This document shows positions 22,977 to 25,158 of a DNA stretch of 25,158 bases, in pieces. Each line of letters begins with the position of its first letter. The first letter of the stretch is position 1. The notes under the pieces were generated by a model. That model saw nothing but the letters and a program-made list of their open reading frames with translations, was not told the origin of the DNA and ran no database searches. The stretch is from DASZGI01 sp035938995 (GTDB taxonomy: Bacteria > Actinomycetota > Actinomycetes > Streptomycetales > Catenulisporaceae): positions 1 through 25,158 of the forward strand of contig NZ_DASZGI010000186.1 of NCBI RefSeq assembly GCF_035938995.1. Reading direction: 5' to 3'. The translations under genes and the position numbers were made by a program.

Positions 22977-23390
22977 ATGAGCGACAGCGGGACGCGGCGT
23001 GAGCGGCACGCGCTGGACGGCAGTGCGGGCAGCATCGCCGAAGCGCGCGAGCACGCACGCCTCTTCCTCGCAGAATGTGTCCCGGCTCTCAGCGCGACTC
23101 AGTCGCGGGACGCGCTGTTGGCGGTCAGCGAACTGGCGACCAACGCGGTGCGCCACGCCCCGGGCCCCTATGAGCTCACGTTGGGCGACGACGGAGCGGC
23201 GGTGACGATCGCGGTCACCGACTCCCACCGCGAGACCCCGGCTGCCCGGCCGCGGGACCTCGACGGCGGCGGCGGTTTGGGCATCCATGTGCTCACCGCC
23301 CTGGCCGGCCGGGTCGAGACCACGGTGGGGCAGAGCGGCAAAACGGTCAAGGTGACGCTGCACCGGGCGGGGCGGAACGCGCGGACATGA
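22977..23390 (+). CDS. RsbW-like ATP-binding anti-sigma factor / STAS kinase
   Basis: A 137-residue GHKL-type ATPase of the small HATPase_c_2 group common in streptomycetes. The N box is SELATNAVRHA (51-61) with Asn56 as Mg-ATP ligand; the G1-like region is VTIAVTDSHRETP (77-89); the glycine lid reads GGGGLGIHVL (97-106); GKTVKVTL closes the fold. It should bind a sigma factor or phosphorylate the neighbouring STAS protein. The ATG at 22977 is the family-consistent start but its ribosome binding site is poor; a GTG at 22968 would add three residues, and longer forms carry unrelated sequence. Confidence 0.88.
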   Translation: MSDSGTRRERHALDGSAGSIAEAREHARLFLAECVPALSATQSRDALLAVSELATNAVRHAPGPYELTLGDDGAAVTIAVTDSHRETPAARPRDLDGGGGLGIHVLTALAGRVETTVGQSGKTVKVTLHRAGRNART

Positions 23391-23633
23391 GCCGGCGCGG
23401 CGAGGCTGCCGCGCGAATGTCCGCAGAGATCCGTGCGGCGGCCGGGTGTTCACTCATGCGGCACCGAGCCGCAACGCTCGCCCGGCGCCGACGGGCAGAC
23501 ATTCAGCACTCGAACAATGCTGATGAGGTCGCTGTGTGTCGTGGCACGGCGGTGTGACTGGCAGTCGACGGCTCCGCGGTGCAGACTCTCGTCGGCGCGT
23601 GCCGCGAGGGTGCGCGCGGGGAGGGGAGTGTCG
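23391..23633. other. Intergenic region before the exporter operon
   Basis: 243 bp with no credible gene. I see no strong promoter or hairpin. The GAGGGGA ribosome binding site of the ATPase gene lies at its end. Confidence 0.4.
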
Positions 23634-24686
23634 ATGGCGCAAACGGAGCAATCGGACCAGCCCAGCGATTCGGGTCCCGGAGATTTGAGCCCCGGAGATT
23701 TGAGCCCCGAAGATTTGAACCCCGGCGATGTGGGCCCGGGCAGCGAGGTCGCAGTGCTCGTACGCGGTCTGACGAAGTCGTACGGGAACGTGCACGCGGT
23801 CAGGGGGATCGACCTGACGATCGCGCGCGGGGAGGTGTTCGCGCTGCTCGGCCCGAACGGCGCGGGCAAGACCACCACCGTGGAGATCCTCGAGGGCTAC
23901 CGTCACCGCGACGGCGGCCAGGTCGAGGTCTTGGGTTTCGACCCCGGGCGGCAGCGGTCGCGGCTCAAGCAGCAGACCGGCATCGTGCTGCAGTCCACCG
24001 GCGTCGACAGCTACCTGACCGTCTCCGAGACGGTCGCCATGTACGCGGGCTACTACCCGCATCCGCGTCCCGTCGAGGAAGTGCTCGAACTGGTCGGGCT
24101 CACCGAGAAGCGCTCCAGCCGGGTGTCCCGGCTCTCCGGCGGCCAACAGCGGCGGCTGGACGTGGCCGTCGCGCTGGCCGGCGATCCGGAACTGCTCTTC
24201 CTGGACGAGCCGACCACCGGCTTCGACCCTTCCGCACGGCGCGAGGCGTGGCAGGTGGTCGAGAATCTCGCCGCGCTGGGCAAGACGGTGCTGCTCACCA
24301 CCCACTACATGGACGAGGCCGAGCATCTGGCGAACCGGGTCGCGGTGATCGCCGGAGGCCGGATCGTCGCGGAGGGCACCCCGGCGACGCTCGCCGGGCG
24401 CGACACGGCCCGCGTCGTCGTGAGCTACCGGCTGCCGGACGGGGTGTCAGCTCCGCCGGAGTTCGGCGGTCCGACCGGGCCGGAGGGGCGCATCGAGTTC
24501 ATGCCCGACGACCTGACCGCCGCGCTGCACCGCCTGACCGGGTGGGCGCTGGACCACGGCGTGTCGCTCGACGCGCTGCGCATTTCCCGTCCTTCACTCG
24601 AGGACGTCTACCTGCAGCTGACCGACAGCGCGAGCGGCGCGCAGCCGGCCGAGGCCTCGTCGAAGTCGAAGGGGAAGCGGCGATGA
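23634..24686 (+). CDS. ABC exporter ATP-binding protein, DrrA-like
   Basis: A 350-residue ATPase for an ABC-2-type exporter. After a 37-residue Asp/Gly/Pro-rich extension, the domain shows Walker A GPNGAGKTT (73-81), Q-loop Gln120, signature LSGGQ (167-171), Walker B LLFLDEPTTG (187-196) and His224 in TTHYMDEAEH. The C-terminal part (about 255-335) is the regulatory segment typical of DrrA/CcmA-like drug or lipid exporters. The N-terminal extension holds four tandem 5-residue repeats (PGDLS-type) encoded by 15-bp DNA repeats. The ATG at 23634 is preferred over the GTG at 23628 because GAGGGGA is then correctly spaced. It overlaps the permease start by ATGA. The exported compound is unknown; self-resistance or lipid export are both possible. 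Confidence 0.92.
   Translation: MAQTEQSDQPSDSGPGDLSPGDLSPEDLNPGDVGPGSEVAVLVRGLTKSYGNVHAVRGIDLTIARGEVFALLGPNGAGKTTTVEILEGYRHRDGGQVEVLGFDPGRQRSRLKQQTGIVLQSTGVDSYLTVSETVAMYAGYYPHPRPVEEVLELVGLTEKRSSRVSRLSGGQQRRLDVAVALAGDPELLFLDEPTTGFDPSARREAWQVVENLAALGKTVLLTTHYMDEAEHLANRVAVIAGGRIVAEGTPATLAGRDTARVVVSYRLPDGVSAPPEFGGPTGPEGRIEFMPDDLTAALHRLTGWALDHGVSLDALRISRPSLEDVYLQLTDSASGAQPAEASSKSKGKRR
23676..23735 (+). repeat. Four 15-bp in-frame tandem repeats in the exporter ATPase gene
   Basis: Units CCCGGAGATTTGAGC (23676-23690 and 23691-23705, identical), CCCGAAGATTTGAAC (23706-23720) and CCCGGCGATGTGGGC (23721-23735). They encode pentapeptides of the PGDLS type and use TTG leucine codons that are rare in the neighbouring genes, which points to recent slippage expansion. 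Confidence 0.85.
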
Positions 24687-25158
24687 ACTACACGCGACTG
24701 ACCTTGCTTCAGCTGCGGTACGTGAACAAGGCGTTCTGGCGCAACCCGGCCGCGGCGTTCTTCACCTTCGCGTTCCCGCTGATGTTCCTGGTCATCTTCA
24801 CCGCGCTGCTCGGCCACGGCGAGGTGCGCCTCGGCGGCCGGTCCATCCACCAGTCCACGTACTACGTCGCCGCGATGGGCTCCTTCGCGGTGATCACCTC
24901 GACCTACACCTACATCGCGATGAGCCTGGCGTTCCAGCGCGACACCGGCGTGCTCAAGCGCACCAACGGCACCCCGCTGCCCGCCGCGGTCTACTTCGCC
25001 GCCCGGGTGCTGCACGCCCTGCTGGTGTCGATCCTGCTGGTCGTGATCACCGTGACGTTCGGCAAGCTCGTCTACCAGGCCGAGATCCCGTCGGGGGCGG
25101 CGCTCGGCCGCTTCGTGGCGATGCTCGCCGTCGGCGCGGCGGCGTTCAGCGCCCTGGG
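24683..25158 (+). CDS. ABC-2 type permease, DrrB-like, C-terminus cut by window edge
   Basis: The membrane partner of the upstream ATPase. 158 codons are visible and the frame stays open to the edge. The N-terminus has RYVNKAFWRNPAAAFFTF, typical of ABC-2 permeases, then a first helix (FTFAFPLMFLVIFTALLG), a short loop, and further hydrophobic segments (YVAAMGSFAVITSTYTYIAM; VLHALLVSILLVVITVTFG). The cytoplasmic stretch FQRDTGVLKRTNGTPLP between them is a family hallmark. The ATG at 24683 overlaps the ATPase stop (ATGA), giving translational coupling. Substrate unknown. Confidence 0.9.
   Translation, partial: MNYTRLTLLQLRYVNKAFWRNPAAAFFTFAFPLMFLVIFTALLGHGEVRLGGRSIHQSTYYVAAMGSFAVITSTYTYIAMSLAFQRDTGVLKRTNGTPLPAAVYFAARVLHALLVSILLVVITVTFGKLVYQAEIPSGAALGRFVAMLAVGAAAFSAL

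Overview
The window is very GC-rich, with strongly G/C-ending codons, purine-rich Shine-Dalgarno sites and many ATGA stop/start overlaps. It carries an egtABCD ergothioneine locus, an AfsR/SARP regulator with NB-ARC and TPR parts, a membrane Ser/Thr kinase and a STAS/HATPase pair. Together these indicate a filamentous actinobacterium of the Streptomyces/Catenulispora type. The genus cannot be fixed from the sequence alone. No rRNA, tRNA, CRISPR array or insertion sequence was seen.

Layout, left to right. (1) 1-2890, minus strand: an SsuBCA/TauBCA-type ABC importer operon (ATPase, permease, lipoprotein; the lipoprotein runs off the left edge). (2) 3363-4310: a secreted Phi-1/EXORDIUM-like protein with an HEYAE...EIGDEC motif, followed by a strong hairpin. 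(3) 4458-6146: a membrane Ser/Thr kinase with a proline-rich stalk, an extracellular domain and one TTA codon. (4) 6392-10930: ergothioneine genes egtA, egtB and a single ORF in which EgtC and EgtD are fused; a perfect hairpin at 11012-11039 closes the unit. (5) 11073-16602: a minus-strand pair (SnoaL-like protein, then an adenylation domain fused to MbtH), a divergent AfsR-like SARP regulator, and, convergent with it, a 57-codon gene for a small secreted or membrane-anchored peptide. (6) 16919-17716: a crotonase-family enzyme. (7) 17895-22468: a carbohydrate locus with a secreted GH18 protein, a ROK repressor and a DUF2264 protein. (8) 22556-23390: a STAS anti-sigma antagonist and an RsbW-like kinase. 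(9) 23634-25158: a DrrAB-type exporter, with the permease cut by the right edge.

The block most likely to be undescribed is 11073-16602. An AfsR-like regulator is flanked by two minus-strand transcription units. Both carry TATC-containing direct repeats at about 11-bp spacing, 70-125 bp upstream of their start codons, in the same orientation. SARPs recognise direct repeats of this spacing. One unit encodes the SnoaL-like protein and an unusual adenylation-MbtH fusion that lacks the usual catalytic lysines and has no carrier protein. The other encodes the small peptide. The arrangement recalls afsR/afsS, and also TPR-receptor/peptide cassettes, but the peptide itself is not recognised.

The second notable item is the EgtC-EgtD fusion. 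It joins the second and last of the ergothioneine steps present here in one chain while keeping the N-terminal Cys nucleophile of EgtC and the histidine-binding Glu/Ser of EgtD.
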